Assembly: GCF_019823065.1 (NCBI RefSeq) | Contig: NZ_CP081966.1 | Coordinates: 2,387,501-2,451,500, forward strand | Direction of reading: 5' to 3' | Source: Pseudomonas mosselii | GTDB lineage: Bacteria; Pseudomonadota; Gammaproteobacteria; Pseudomonadales; Pseudomonadaceae | DNA: 64,000 nucleotides | Part shown: positions 36,200 to 44,227 of the stretch, one piece after another | How the letters are laid out: each line of letters opens with the position of its first letter | How positions within the stretch are numbered: the first letter of the stretch is position 1 | The notes under the pieces: generated by a model | Told to the model about the DNA's origin: nothing | The model's input: only the letters and a program-made list of their open reading frames with translations | The model's database searches: none | Position numbers and translations under genes: made by a program

Positions 36200-36928
36200 T
36201 CAGCGACTGCAGATCAACCCGACCTGCAGGCTGTTCTGTTCGAACAGGTCCCAATATCCCGGCGGATGCGCCTTCTTGCGGATCCCGCTGATCAGCGGGG
36301 CAATCCAGCGCACATTGCGCAGGCCGACATCGTGGGCGGCCTGCTCGTAGACTGCCTTGTCCCAGCGGTAATAGGTGAAGTCCGCAGGCGGTGAGCTCAT
36401 GAATTGCCCCTGGCAGCGCAGGCCGCCTTCCACCGGCTGCTCGTCCAGCACACGGATGCCGTATTCGGTGAAATTGCCCAAGGCCAGGTCAAAGGCGGGA
36501 TTCGCCGTGTAGGCGATCAGCTGTCCGTTCGGTTTGAGGTTCAGCGCGACGCTCTCGAACATGCGCCGCAGCTCCTCGACGCTGCCGGCGTAGTTGAACA
36601 GCCAGGCGGCGGTAACCTTGTCGAACTGGCCGATGCGGCCCATCTGCGCCACGTCGCGCACTTCGTAGGCGATGCCGTCGTTGGCCTGGCGCGCCTGGTA
36701 GATCATGCTCGGCGAGATGTCCACGCCGTGCACCCGAGCCGCGCCCCAGTCCTTCAGGCGGCGGCTGAAGAAGCCATGCCCGCAGGCCAGGTCGAGAATC
36801 TCATCGCCGGTTACGTCGCCGGCCATGTAGCGAAACGTGTCGACCTCGACCCCGCGCTGGCTGGCGTGGCTGGTGAAGTCTTCGAACTGCTCGCTGATCC
36901 GCTCGTAGACTTCCTTGGATTCCTTCAT
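36200..36928 (-). CDS. Class I SAM methyltransferase beside triazine operon
   Basis: A 242-residue methyltransferase with motif I ILDLACGHGFFSRRL near residue 45, acidic motif VHGVDISPSM and the downstream KVTAAWLFNYA. The start at 36928 follows AGGAG and overlaps the stop of the upstream MFS exporter gene (ATGA), so both form one operon. It converges on psdG with only a REP pair between. A third methyltransferase next to the triazine operon, coupled to an exporter, suggests tailoring or self-protective methylation of the same product, but direct evidence is lacking; a ubiquinone-type or unrelated small-molecule methyltransferase remains possible. Confidence 0.82.
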   Translation of the reverse strand: MKESKEVYERISEQFEDFTSHASQRGVEVDTFRYMAGDVTGDEILDLACGHGFFSRRLKDWGAARVHGVDISPSMIYQARQANDGIAYEVRDVAQMGRIGQFDKVTAAWLFNYAGSVEELRRMFESVALNLKPNGQLIAYTANPAFDLALGNFTEYGIRVLDEQPVEGGLRCQGQFMSSPPADFTYYRWDKAVYEQAAHDVGLRNVRWIAPLISGIRKKAHPPGYWDLFEQNSLQVGLICSR

Positions 36929-38352
36929 GGGCACTCCTTCCTTACAGAGGTGAGGCGCAGCGCCAACGGCAGGGCCAGCAGCGGTGCGCAGGCGAACACG
37001 GCGAACAGCCACAGCGCCGCCTGGCGCGCGCCTTGCTCGCCGCCGGGCTCGACCAGCCCGGCACCATTGGCGACCAGCCCGGCCAGGGCCGCAGCCAGGG
37101 CGGTGGCGTAAAGTTGCACGGTGGTGATCGAGGCCGAGGCGAGGTTTTCCTCGCCGGGGCGCGCTGCCTGCAGCACCCGGGTGAGCAGGTGCGGCCAGCC
37201 CAGGCCGATCCCCAGGCCCACGCCGGCCAGGGCCAGGGCGAACAAGGCCAGGCCCGGCGCGCTGGCGATCCAGGCCGGGGCGGGGGTCAGCAGGGCCAGG
37301 GCCAGCAGCGCCACCGCGACCACCAGCGGCCCACTGCGGATCTGCCAGGCGCCGCCTTCACGGTCACGGCCGGCGCTGGCCAGGGCGCCGACCGTCCAGC
37401 CTGCGGCCATCACGGCGGTCAGGTAGCCGGCGGCGAGTGGGCCGAAACCATGGATGCGCTGGAGGAAGTAGGGCACATAGATTTCAGTGGTGATGGCTGC
37501 TACCAGCAGGCACATCATGGCGAACAGTGCGCCCATCGGTTGCCTGAGGCTGTAGGCGCCCGTGGGCAGCAGGTGGTGGCGCGCCCTGGGATCGAGGCGG
37601 GCGATCAGCGCGGCGATGGCCAGGCCGGCGACGATGCCGGCCAGGTTGATCCACAGGCTGTCGGCCAGGCTGGCCGCACAGATCGCCAGCACCGAGGCCA
37701 CCAGGCAGGCGATCAGCCCGTAGGCCGGGCGCGCGCCATTGTCGTCCAGCGCCTGGCGCGCCGGCAGGCGCAGGCAGACGATCAGCGCCAGGGCGCCAGC
37801 CACCGGCAACAGCGACCAGAATGCCCAGCGCCAGTGCCCGCCCTCGGCGAACACTCCGCCCACGGCCGGGCCGCACAGCGTGGCCACGCCCCACATCGCC
37901 GAGACCAGGGCCATGGCGCGAGGCCACAGGCGGCTGTCGAACACCAGGTGGATCAGCGCATAGCTCAAGGCGAACAGGATGCCGCCTCCCAGGCCCTGCA
38001 CGCTACGCCCGAGCAGCAGCACCGGCATGCTCCCGGCCTGGGCGCAGAGCATTGCGCCAAGGGTGAACACCAGCAGTGCCAGCAGGTAGGCGACCCGCGG
38101 TCCGCCACGGGCCAGCAGGCGGGTGGAGAGGGTGGAGCCGATGATCGAGGCGACCACGAACAGGGTGGTGTTCCAGGCATAGAAGGCCAGCCCGCCGATC
38201 TCTTCGATCACCGTCGGTAGCAGGGTAGTGACGATGTAGACATTGATGGCGTGCAGGGCGACACCGCCAGCCAGGGCGATCGAGCGCAGCGCGTTGCCGC
38301 CGCTGAGCAGTTCGCTCCAACGGGCCGGCGGCTGTTCGGGGATGGCGGTCAT
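36925..38352 (-). CDS. MFS drug exporter (DHA2-like)
   Basis: A 475-residue inner-membrane transporter with about 14 hydrophobic helices, the usual size of DHA2 drug/proton antiporters. Motifs include the loop 2-3 signature STRLLARGGPRVAYLLALLV and LGRSVQGLGGGILFALSYAL. The start at 38352 is preceded by AGGAG. It is the promoter-proximal gene of a two-gene operon with the methyltransferase, transcribed toward the psd operon. An AT-rich patch at 38398-38425 upstream probably holds the promoter. Export of the triazine, and hence self-resistance, is the most attractive role but is inferred from position only. Confidence 0.88.
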   Translation of the reverse strand: MTAIPEQPPARWSELLSGGNALRSIALAGGVALHAINVYIVTTLLPTVIEEIGGLAFYAWNTTLFVVASIIGSTLSTRLLARGGPRVAYLLALLVFTLGAMLCAQAGSMPVLLLGRSVQGLGGGILFALSYALIHLVFDSRLWPRAMALVSAMWGVATLCGPAVGGVFAEGGHWRWAFWSLLPVAGALALIVCLRLPARQALDDNGARPAYGLIACLVASVLAICAASLADSLWINLAGIVAGLAIAALIARLDPRARHHLLPTGAYSLRQPMGALFAMMCLLVAAITTEIYVPYFLQRIHGFGPLAAGYLTAVMAAGWTVGALASAGRDREGGAWQIRSGPLVVAVALLALALLTPAPAWIASAPGLALFALALAGVGLGIGLGWPHLLTRVLQAARPGEENLASASITTVQLYATALAAALAGLVANGAGLVEPGGEQGARQAALWLFAVFACAPLLALPLALRLTSVRKECP

Positions 38353-38486
38353 GTACGCTCCTTGCGTGGTCCTGCGCTGGAATTCTAGGAGTCGGCAAAT
38401 AATTATTCAATATATTGCTTGTGTAATTTGCTTGCGGCGGATTTGTTAGGATCGTGCTCTTTTGTCTTGTTTCAGGAGCGACATCC

Positions 38487-38807
38487 ATGATCATCAGCAC
38501 CACCAGCCAGCTCGACGGTCGCCCGATTGCCGAGTACCTCGGCGTGGTCAGCGCCGAATCGGTGCAGGGGATCAACTTCGTGCGCGATTTCTTCGCGCGC
38601 TTTCGCGACGTCTTCGGCGGCCGCTCGCAGACCCTGGAGGGCGCGCTGAAGCTGGCCCGTGAGCAGGCCACCGAGGAACTCATGGCGCGGGCACGGCAGT
38701 TGCAAGCCGATGCGTTGGTGGGCGTGGACTTCGAGATCAGCATGCCGTCGGTACAGGGTGGCATGGTCGTGGTGTTCGCCACCGGCACGGCGGTACGTCT
38801 GAAGTAA
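38487..38807 (+). CDS. YbjQ-family (UPF0145) protein
   Basis: A 106-residue protein of the YbjQ family, which assembles into pentamers and has been called heavy-metal-binding from structure alone. The family pattern is clear: MIISTTSQLDGRPIAEYLGV, a charged helix ending EGALKLAREQATEELMARAR, then ADALVGVDFEI and VVFATGTAVRL. ATG 38487 is preceded by CAGGAG. The gene stands alone, divergent from the MFS exporter. Function in the cell is not established. Confidence 0.88.
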   Translation: MIISTTSQLDGRPIAEYLGVVSAESVQGINFVRDFFARFRDVFGGRSQTLEGALKLAREQATEELMARARQLQADALVGVDFEISMPSVQGGMVVVFATGTAVRLK

Positions 38808-38947
38808 GGCCAGTTGCCATTGGTCGGGCCAGGAGATTTTGCCCGGCTGGTCTGCAAATGACCGGCTAGTCTCACTTCAACGGACCGTCGCTTCACTAGG
38901 CAGGTGTATTGCCTGCCGGCACGGTTGCCATTGGAGGGAGACAGGGC

Positions 38948-39136
38948 ATGAGCGAATCCTATTTCGAAGACTTGAACGATGCGTTTCCGATCAACAGCCA
39001 GGTACGCTGCGGCCAGGCGGCTGTTCGCCTGGGCTTTGCCAACATGACCCTGGACGAGTCGGAGCAACTGCAACCGGCGCACCTGCAACGGGCCAAGAAG
39101 GGGCGTTTCACCCCGCGTGTCCCGTCGAAGAAGTGA
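38948..39136 (+). CDS. Small conserved hypothetical protein
   Basis: A 62-residue hydrophilic protein beginning MSESYFEDLNDAFPINSQ and ending in a basic tail (RAKKGRFTPRVPSKK). The ribosome binding site GGAGGGAG at 38933-38940 supports the ATG at 38948. No known domain is recognised. It stands alone between ybjQ-like and another short gene. Confidence 0.65.
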   Translation: MSESYFEDLNDAFPINSQVRCGQAAVRLGFANMTLDESEQLQPAHLQRAKKGRFTPRVPSKK

Positions 39137-39154
39137 ACCTGCGTTGACCTCATA

Positions 39155-39190
39155 AGCCCGCTCTCACAAGCAGGAGCGGGCTTGCCCCGC
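39155..39190. repeat. Degenerate REP hairpin
   Basis: AGCCCGCTCTCAC and GAGCGGGCTTGCCCC face each other over a short loop; an imperfect single REP copy just downstream of the 62-residue gene. Confidence 0.6.
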
Positions 39191-39342
39191 ATCACGTTTG
39201 ATCAATCAACACGAAACCGCCCGACGGCGCGCCTTTCCCGCCATTTCTTGACCCCGCTCATGGTATCGGTGCGTCCCCCTCGCCGAAGGCCCTAGGCTGT
39301 GCTTTTCTTGCGCGGGATTTCAGACACGGAGTATCGACTTCA

Positions 39343-39648
39343 ATGCGAATCAGGGAAGAGACCTACTGGCAGTGGGCCGATGCGCAGATGCACAGTCGCT
39401 GTCACGACGAGGAACTGAGCGACGGCACCAGCTTCGATGTGCAGGTGCGCCTATCCAGGGTCGGTGCCACACAGTTGTTTCTCGGACTGTATGCGCGCAG
39501 CGGCGAGGCCTTGCTCGAGGAGTACTACCCCTCGCGGCCGGGCGAAACCATGACCCGTGCGCTGGTCTGGGGCGTGGATCGCGCCCGCGCCCTGGCAACC
39601 GGCGCTTTGCCATTACCGGAACAGGTGCCACGTCGGCGCCTCGCCTAG
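39343..39648 (+). CDS. Hypothetical protein, 101 aa
   Basis: A 101-residue soluble protein (start MRIREETYWQWADAQMHSRC) with a beta-rich middle (SFDVQVRLSRVGATQLFLGL) and a helical end. GGAG lies eleven bases before the ATG. No family is recognised. Codon use is typical of the surrounding genome, which supports it as a real gene. A hairpin shared with the convergent gene follows. Confidence 0.65.
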   Translation: MRIREETYWQWADAQMHSRCHDEELSDGTSFDVQVRLSRVGATQLFLGLYARSGEALLEEYYPSRPGETMTRALVWGVDRARALATGALPLPEQVPRRRLA

Positions 39649-39656
39649 CAGCAATG

Positions 39657-39684
39657 AAAAAGCCCGGCCTTTTCAGGCCGGGCT
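39657..39684 (-). terminator. Terminator of the 108-residue minus-strand gene
   Basis: Perfect 10-bp stem AGCCCGGCCT (39661-39670) / AGGCCGGGCT (39675-39684) with a TTTC loop; on the minus strand it is followed by five T residues. It lies between two convergent genes and may act in both directions. Confidence 0.88.
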
Positions 39685-39708
39685 CAAGAAACGGTGTGCT
39701 GCGCCGCT

Positions 39709-40041
39709 TCAGTTCAGCGCGTCGATCACCTTGATTGCCTGCCGCTCGCGGGCGGCGGGCCATTCTTGTTGCAGGGTCTGCAGTACGCGACCGACGAAGG
39801 TGGTGTCGGCGGCGGCCTTCTTGCCGACGTAGCCCTGGCCACGGCGGTAGACCTTGAAGCGGGCGCGCATGCTGGGCATGTGCGATTCGAATTCGGCTTC
39901 GACCGTGTTCGGCGGCAGGCGGTCCAGGCGGACCTCACCGGACTGGCTGACCCACAGCAGGTGGTCGTCGAGGCTGTCCTTGCGCGCGGCGAACAGACGG
40001 GCCAATTGGTCGATGGTTGGATTGTTGTTCAAGTTCATCAT
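39709..40041 (-). CDS. Hypothetical protein, about 110 aa
   Basis: A 110-residue hydrophilic protein (MMNLNNNPTIDQLARLFAAR). Two adjacent ATG codons (40041 and 40038) follow a GGGGG tract; either could be used. The body reads HLLWVSQSGEVRLDRLP, then RARFKVYRRGQGYVGKKAA, suggesting a small alpha/beta domain, but no family is recognised. It has its own terminator at 39657-39684, supporting independent expression. The long upstream gap (40042-40348) must hold its promoter. Confidence 0.7.
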   Translation of the reverse strand: MMNLNNNPTIDQLARLFAARKDSLDDHLLWVSQSGEVRLDRLPPNTVEAEFESHMPSMRARFKVYRRGQGYVGKKAAADTTFVGRVLQTLQQEWPAARERQAIKVIDALN

Positions 40042-40348
40042 AAAGCCCCCATTACTCTCATTCGTTGGTGAAGTTCGGCTGAAGTTCACATTCGGCGCCA
40101 CACGATGTAGCGCGCTAACCAAGGCTGCTACAGCAGCTTCGCAACAGGGGCTTTCTCACGCTGCCTTCTGGGCAGTTTCCCTCTCCACGGACGGCCTGCG
40201 TTACCGCGCAGGCCGTCTGGAACACCCTTGCCACCGCTCCCGATCGGGGAGACGGCCTCATCATGCACAAGGCGCGGGAAGGGCGTCAACAGATTTGTAG
40301 TGATTATTTTTAGTCACTACATCTTGTCGGACAATCTTCCCGGTTCTG
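40042..40348. other. Structured intergenic region, possible ncRNA or leader
   Basis: A 307-bp gap with no supported ORF. It contains a perfect 10-bp hairpin ACGGCCTGCG / CGCAGGCCGT (40191-40216), an inverted repeat TGTAGTGA / TCACTACA (40296-40321), and a TTGTCGGACAA palindrome (40324-40334). It could hold a small RNA or a long leader of the downstream minus-strand gene. No intrinsic terminator T-tract follows the hairpin on either strand. Confidence 0.45.
40296..40335. promoter_or_regulatory. Tandem inverted repeats incl. TTGTCGGACAA
   Basis: TGTAGTGA (40296-40303) and TCACTACA (40314-40321) form an 8-bp inverted repeat with a 10-bp AT-rich spacer, immediately followed by the 11-bp palindrome TTGTCGGACAA at 40324-40334. 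The latter core is also found upstream of the NRPS at 21521-21531. Confidence 0.45.
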
Positions 40349-40972
40349 TCACGCCAGTCCGTTGTCGCCGTGCTCGAGGTAGCCGGGGCGTTGCCGCAGG
40401 CGCTCATGATAGGCCTCCAGCGCCGGCAGTTGCGGGTGCTCCAGCGGCGTGCGCCGCCAGCGGTTGAGGGACAGGCCGATGGCCACGTCGGCGAGGCTGA
40501 AGGCGTCGCCAGCGACATAGGCGTCGGTGGCCTGCAGGCGCGCTTCGAGCAGGCGCATCCTGGCCGTCCACTGGGCGCTGCTGGCGGCCAGCAGTGCAGG
40601 GTCCTGATGCGCCGGCGATTGACGCACCAGCGACATGAACGGGTAGCGCCAGGCGTCGTTGAGGTCGGTGGCCTGCCAGTCGAGCCACTGGTCGACCGCG
40701 GCGCGGGCGCGCGGGGCGCCGGGGTAGAGCGCCTCGCCGCCGTACTGGTTGACCAGGTAACGCAGGATGGTATTGGACTCCCACAGCACGAAGTCGCCAT
40801 CGACGATCACCGGCACCGTGGCGTTGGGGTTCAGCGCCAGGAACTCGGGCGTGTCGGTGGCACGAAAGCCACTGCCCCAGTCTTCGCGCTGGAACGGCAG
40901 GTTCAGTTCGGCGCAGGTCCACAGTACCTTGCGCACGTTGATCGACGAGGCCTTGCCCAGGATCTTCAGCAT
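40349..40972 (-). CDS. Glutathione S-transferase
   Basis: A 207-residue cytosolic GST. The thioredoxin-like N-terminal domain shows [20 protein letters not shown] with the glutathione-activating Ser near residues 9-10, then [20 protein letters not shown], the cis-Pro and E-S glutathione-binding motifs. The helical C-terminal domain carries the N-capping motif [12 protein letters not shown] 40972 lies one base after the stop of the beta-lactamase gene, so the two are probably co-translated, an unusual pairing. Substrate unknown. Confidence 0.92.
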   Translation of the reverse strand: MLKILGKASSINVRKVLWTCAELNLPFQREDWGSGFRATDTPEFLALNPNATVPVIVDGDFVLWESNTILRYLVNQYGGEALYPGAPRARAAVDQWLDWQATDLNDAWRYPFMSLVRQSPAHQDPALLAASSAQWTARMRLLEARLQATDAYVAGDAFSLADVAIGLSLNRWRRTPLEHPQLPALEAYHERLRQRPGYLEHGDNGLA

Positions 40973-40973
40973 G

Positions 40974-42113
40974 TCACGGCTCCAGGCTGGAAAGGATGCG
41001 TTGCGCGGCGCGCACGCGTTCTTCGTTGGGGTAGTTGCGGTTGGCCAGCAGGACGATGCCCATCTGCCTGGACGGCACGAACGCCACGTAGGCACCGAAG
41101 CCGCCGGTGGCGCCGGTCTTGTTGTACCAGGCGGCTGGATCGGCGGGCAGCGCCGGGTTCAGCGCCTGGATCGGGTTTTCTCCGCGGATGATTTTGGCGC
41201 CGTTGTATTCCAACAAGGTGTCGAGGCTGACCGGGTAGGGGTAGCGCTCCCAGCCCAGGCCCTGGATCATCGCGCCGACCTGGAAGTAACCGGACTGGGT
41301 GATGGCGATGGCCTTGCGCATGGCGGGGTCAAGCGTGTCCGGCTGCAGTTGCAGTTGCACATAGCGCAGCAGGTCGCTGGCGCTGGTCTTGATGCCGTAG
41401 GCCTGCTCGGCGTAGGGGCCCGGGTTGACCCGCACCGGCTGGTCCTTGGCGTCGTAGCCTTGCGCGTAGAGCCCGCGGGCGCTGGCCGGAACCTCCAGGT
41501 AAGTGTGCTTGAGCCCCAGGCGGAGCAGCACCTGCTGGGTCATCAGTTTGGCGAACGGTTGGTGCTGCGCACGGGCCGCCAGGTCACCGAACAGGCCCAG
41601 GCTGGGGTTGGAGTAGCAGCGGTGAGTGCCGGGTGCGAAGCGGGGCTGCCAGTGCTGGAACCAGGCCAGGGTCTGGGACGGCGTCTGTACTTCATCGGGG
41701 AACTGCAAGGGCAGGCAGTCACCGCTGTAGGCTCCCAGTTCCAGGACGCTGGCCTTGCCGATCGAGGCCTTGGCCAGGGCCGGCTGGTAGCGGCTGGCGG
41801 GGGCCTGCAAGTCGAGCTTGCCTTCGGCGCTGGCCAAGGCGGCGAGGGTCGCGGTGTAGGTCTTGCTCACCGAGCCGACCTCGAACAGCGTGTCGCGGCT
41901 AACCGGCTGGCGGCTGGCCTTGTCGGCCAGGCCGTAGTTGAAGTAATGCGACTGGCCGTTGGCATACACCGCCACGGCCATGCCGGCAATGCCTTGCTCG
42001 CGCATCAGCGCCGGGATGACGTCATCGACGGTGGTTTGCAAGTTGTTGGCCAGCAGGGGGGGCGCGGCCAGCGTCAGGGCGGTGGCCAGCAGCAGGCGAG
42101 GGGGGCGTTTCAT
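40974..42113 (-). CDS. ampC: Class C beta-lactamase (AmpC)
   Basis: A 379-residue periplasmic serine beta-lactamase with a signal peptide ([20 protein letters not shown], cleaved after LLA). Catalytic motifs are S81-V-S-K84, Y167-S-N169 and K-T-G near residue 331 ([12 protein letters not shown]). The segment [15 protein letters not shown] replaces the more common TYTAGGLPLQFP. It should hydrolyse cephalosporins. No divergent ampR lies next to it; a BASS-type transporter gene occupies that position, so induction, if any, would act from elsewhere. A GST gene follows by one base. Confidence 0.93.
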   Translation of the reverse strand: MKRPPRLLLATALTLAAPPLLANNLQTTVDDVIPALMREQGIAGMAVAVYANGQSHYFNYGLADKASRQPVSRDTLFEVGSVSKTYTATLAALASAEGKLDLQAPASRYQPALAKASIGKASVLELGAYSGDCLPLQFPDEVQTPSQTLAWFQHWQPRFAPGTHRCYSNPSLGLFGDLAARAQHQPFAKLMTQQVLLRLGLKHTYLEVPASARGLYAQGYDAKDQPVRVNPGPYAEQAYGIKTSASDLLRYVQLQLQPDTLDPAMRKAIAITQSGYFQVGAMIQGLGWERYPYPVSLDTLLEYNGAKIIRGENPIQALNPALPADPAAWYNKTGATGGFGAYVAFVPSRQMGIVLLANRNYPNEERVRAAQRILSSLEP

Positions 42114-42255
42114 GGTGGGGCGTTCCTTGTCGTGGATCAGGGGCGTGGCGAAGCGAGGTGTCCGTTGGGCGACACCGACAGGGGTTCCGGCGTTAGCGGC
42201 ACAAAGGCCAAGACCTTATCGTCCGGGCTTGCACAAAGACAAGACGGAAACTGTG

Positions 42256-43254
42256 ATGAGATATCTACGGATGCTGTTCGACAACTTCACCCTGGCACTG
42301 CTCGGGGTGGTGTTCATCGCCACCGTACTGCCGTGCTCCGGCGAGGGCGCGCTGCTGTTCGGCTGGTTGACCAACCTGGCCATCGGCCTGCTGTTCTTCC
42401 TGCACGGCGCCAAGCTGTCGCGTGAGGCGATCATCGCCGGTGCCGGCCACTGGCGCCTGCACCTGCTGGTGTTCACCTGCACTTTCGTGCTGTTCCCGCT
42501 GCTGGGGCTGGCGTTCAAGCCGCTGTTCGTGCCGCTGGTGGGCAATGAACTTTACCTGGGCGTGCTGTACCTGTGCGCCTTGCCGGCCACGGTGCAGTCG
42601 GCGATCGCCTTCACCTCGCTGGCCCGGGGCAATGTGCCGGCGGCGATCTGCAGCGCGGCGGCCTCGAGCCTGTTGGGGATCTTCTTGACGCCGCTGCTGG
42701 TGATGCTGCTGCTGGGCGCTTCGGGCGACACCGGCTCCGGGCTGGACGCGGTACTGAAGATTACCTTGCAGTTGCTGGTGCCCTTCGTCGCCGGACAGGT
42801 CGCCCGCCGCTGGATCGGCGCCTGGGTCAAGCGCAATGCACGCTGGCTGAAGGTGGTGGACCAGGGCTCGATCCTGCTGGTGGTGTACACCGCCTTCAGC
42901 GAAGCGGTGGTCACGGGCCTGTGGCATACGGTCTCGCCGCCGCACCTGGCCGGGCTGTTCGCCGTGTGCGGCATCCTGCTGGCGGTGGTGCTGCTGGGCA
43001 CACGACTGCTCGGGCGAGTGCTGGGGTTCAATGTCGAGGACCGCATCACTATCCTGTTCGCCGGTTCCAAGAAGAGCCTGGCGACGGGCGTGTCCATGGC
43101 GCAGGTGTTGTTCGTCGGTGGCGGCATCGGGGCGATGATCCTGCCGTTGATGCTGTTTCATCAGATCCAGCTGATGGTCTGCGCGGTGCTGGCGCAGCGG
43201 TATGCGGCGCGGGTGGAGGCGGGGCATCCTGAGGCGGGCGTCACGGTGAAATGA
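42256..43254 (+). CDS. BASS-family transporter (YfeH-like)
   Basis: A 332-residue inner-membrane protein with about ten helices, of the bile acid:sodium symporter superfamily. Family marks are FGWLTNLAIGLLFFLHGAKL at the N-terminus, ALPATVQSAIAFTSLARGN with the paired unwound-helix region, and AGSKKSLATGVSMAQVL near the C-terminus. The ATG at 42256 follows GGAA; a GTG lies one codon earlier. It is divergent from ampC. YfeH-type members have unknown substrates. No operon partner is evident. Confidence 0.9.
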   Translation: MRYLRMLFDNFTLALLGVVFIATVLPCSGEGALLFGWLTNLAIGLLFFLHGAKLSREAIIAGAGHWRLHLLVFTCTFVLFPLLGLAFKPLFVPLVGNELYLGVLYLCALPATVQSAIAFTSLARGNVPAAICSAAASSLLGIFLTPLLVMLLLGASGDTGSGLDAVLKITLQLLVPFVAGQVARRWIGAWVKRNARWLKVVDQGSILLVVYTAFSEAVVTGLWHTVSPPHLAGLFAVCGILLAVVLLGTRLLGRVLGFNVEDRITILFAGSKKSLATGVSMAQVLFVGGGIGAMILPLMLFHQIQLMVCAVLAQRYAARVEAGHPEAGVTVK

Positions 43255-43264
43255 TGCGCTGCGT

Positions 43265-43624
43265 TCACTGACCCACCAATGTTTGCAATCGCGCCAGCGC
43301 AGGCCCTTCGCGTTGGCGCTCGAACACCTGCAGCGACACCTCCAGCAATCCGGCCCGCGCCTGTGCGATTCGTTGTTCGCAGCGCAGGCGCAAACGCCCC
43401 TGGTCGCATTCGAACTGCCTGACGCCGGGCTTCGCGCCACCCTCCAGGCGCAGTTCGGCCAGGCGCCCCTGGGCCGCCAGCAGGGCCAGCCCCTTGTCGC
43501 GCAACAGCCCGTTGCCCTGGGTCATCAAGCCGGTGGCGCGCACGGCGGCGGCCATGGCCACGGCGACGATGGTCAATGCCACCAACACTTCGATCAGGGT
43601 GAAACCGTCCTCGGTGGTGCGCAC
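43265..43624 (-). CDS. gspI: Type II secretion minor pseudopilin GspI
   Basis: A 119-residue minor pseudopilin. With GTG at 43624 (GGAG five bases upstream) it begins MRTTEDGFTLIEVLVALTIV, giving the short leader and G-F-T-L-I-E cleavage/methylation site of type IV prepilin-like proteins. The GspI-type body follows (GLMTQGNGLLRDKGLALLAA, ELRLEGG). It lies alone on the strand opposite the gspGKLMDEF operon, 150 bp from gspG, sharing a divergent promoter region. In most systems gspI sits between gspH and gspJ, neither of which is here. Confidence 0.85.
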   Translation of the reverse strand: MRTTEDGFTLIEVLVALTIVAVAMAAAVRATGLMTQGNGLLRDKGLALLAAQGRLAELRLEGGAKPGVRQFECDQGRLRLRCEQRIAQARAGLLEVSLQVFERQREGPALARLQTLVGQ

Positions 43625-43774
43625 AGGGGCTCCATTCTCGCGCAGGCCAAAGCGGTACTGTAGAGCGGCGCGATGACGGTTTGACGACGCCGACTCCCGA
43701 GCTTTTTCAATATCCGTGACATACCGGCTTGCCACAATCGGCCCCCGATTCGAACTCACGCAAGGAATGCCGAG

Positions 43775-44221
43775 ATGCAGATCGTCCGCCGCAACATGCC
43801 CGCCCATCGACTCCGCCAGCAGGGTTTCACCCTGATCGAGATCATGGTGGTGGTGGTGATCCTCGGGATTCTCGCGGCGATGGTGGTGCCCAAGGTGCTC
43901 GATCGCCCTGACCAGGCCCGCGCCACCGCGGCGCGCCAGGATATCGGCGGGCTGATGCAGGCACTCAAGCTGTACCGACTGGACAATGGCGCCTACCCCA
44001 ACCAGAACCAGGGCCTGAAAGTGCTGGTGGAAAAACCGGCCCAGGCCAAGGACGGCCAATGGCGCGCCTACCTCGACCGCCTGCCCAACGACCCCTGGGG
44101 GCGCCCGTACCAGTACCTGAACCCGGGCGCCAACGGTGAGATCGATGTGTTCTCCCTGGGCGCCGACGGCCAGGCTGGCGGCGACGGGGTGAATGCCGAT
44201 CTCGGCTCCTGGCAGTTGTGA
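43775..44221 (+). CDS. gspG: Type II secretion major pseudopilin GspG
   Basis: A 148-residue major pseudopilin. A 16-residue basic leader precedes the processing site in RQQGFTLIEIMVVVVILGIL, with the conserved Glu at mature position 5. The C-terminal calcium-binding loop region is typical: NDPWGRPYQYLNPGANGEID and SLGADGQAGGDGVNADLGSW. The start at 43775 follows AAGGAA. It heads a run of seven secretion genes with 6-bp or overlapping junctions. The calcium loop and PWG signature distinguish it from type IV pilins. Confidence 0.95.
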   Translation: MQIVRRNMPAHRLRQQGFTLIEIMVVVVILGILAAMVVPKVLDRPDQARATAARQDIGGLMQALKLYRLDNGAYPNQNQGLKVLVEKPAQAKDGQWRAYLDRLPNDPWGRPYQYLNPGANGEIDVFSLGADGQAGGDGVNADLGSWQL

Positions 44222-44227
44222 CCGGCC

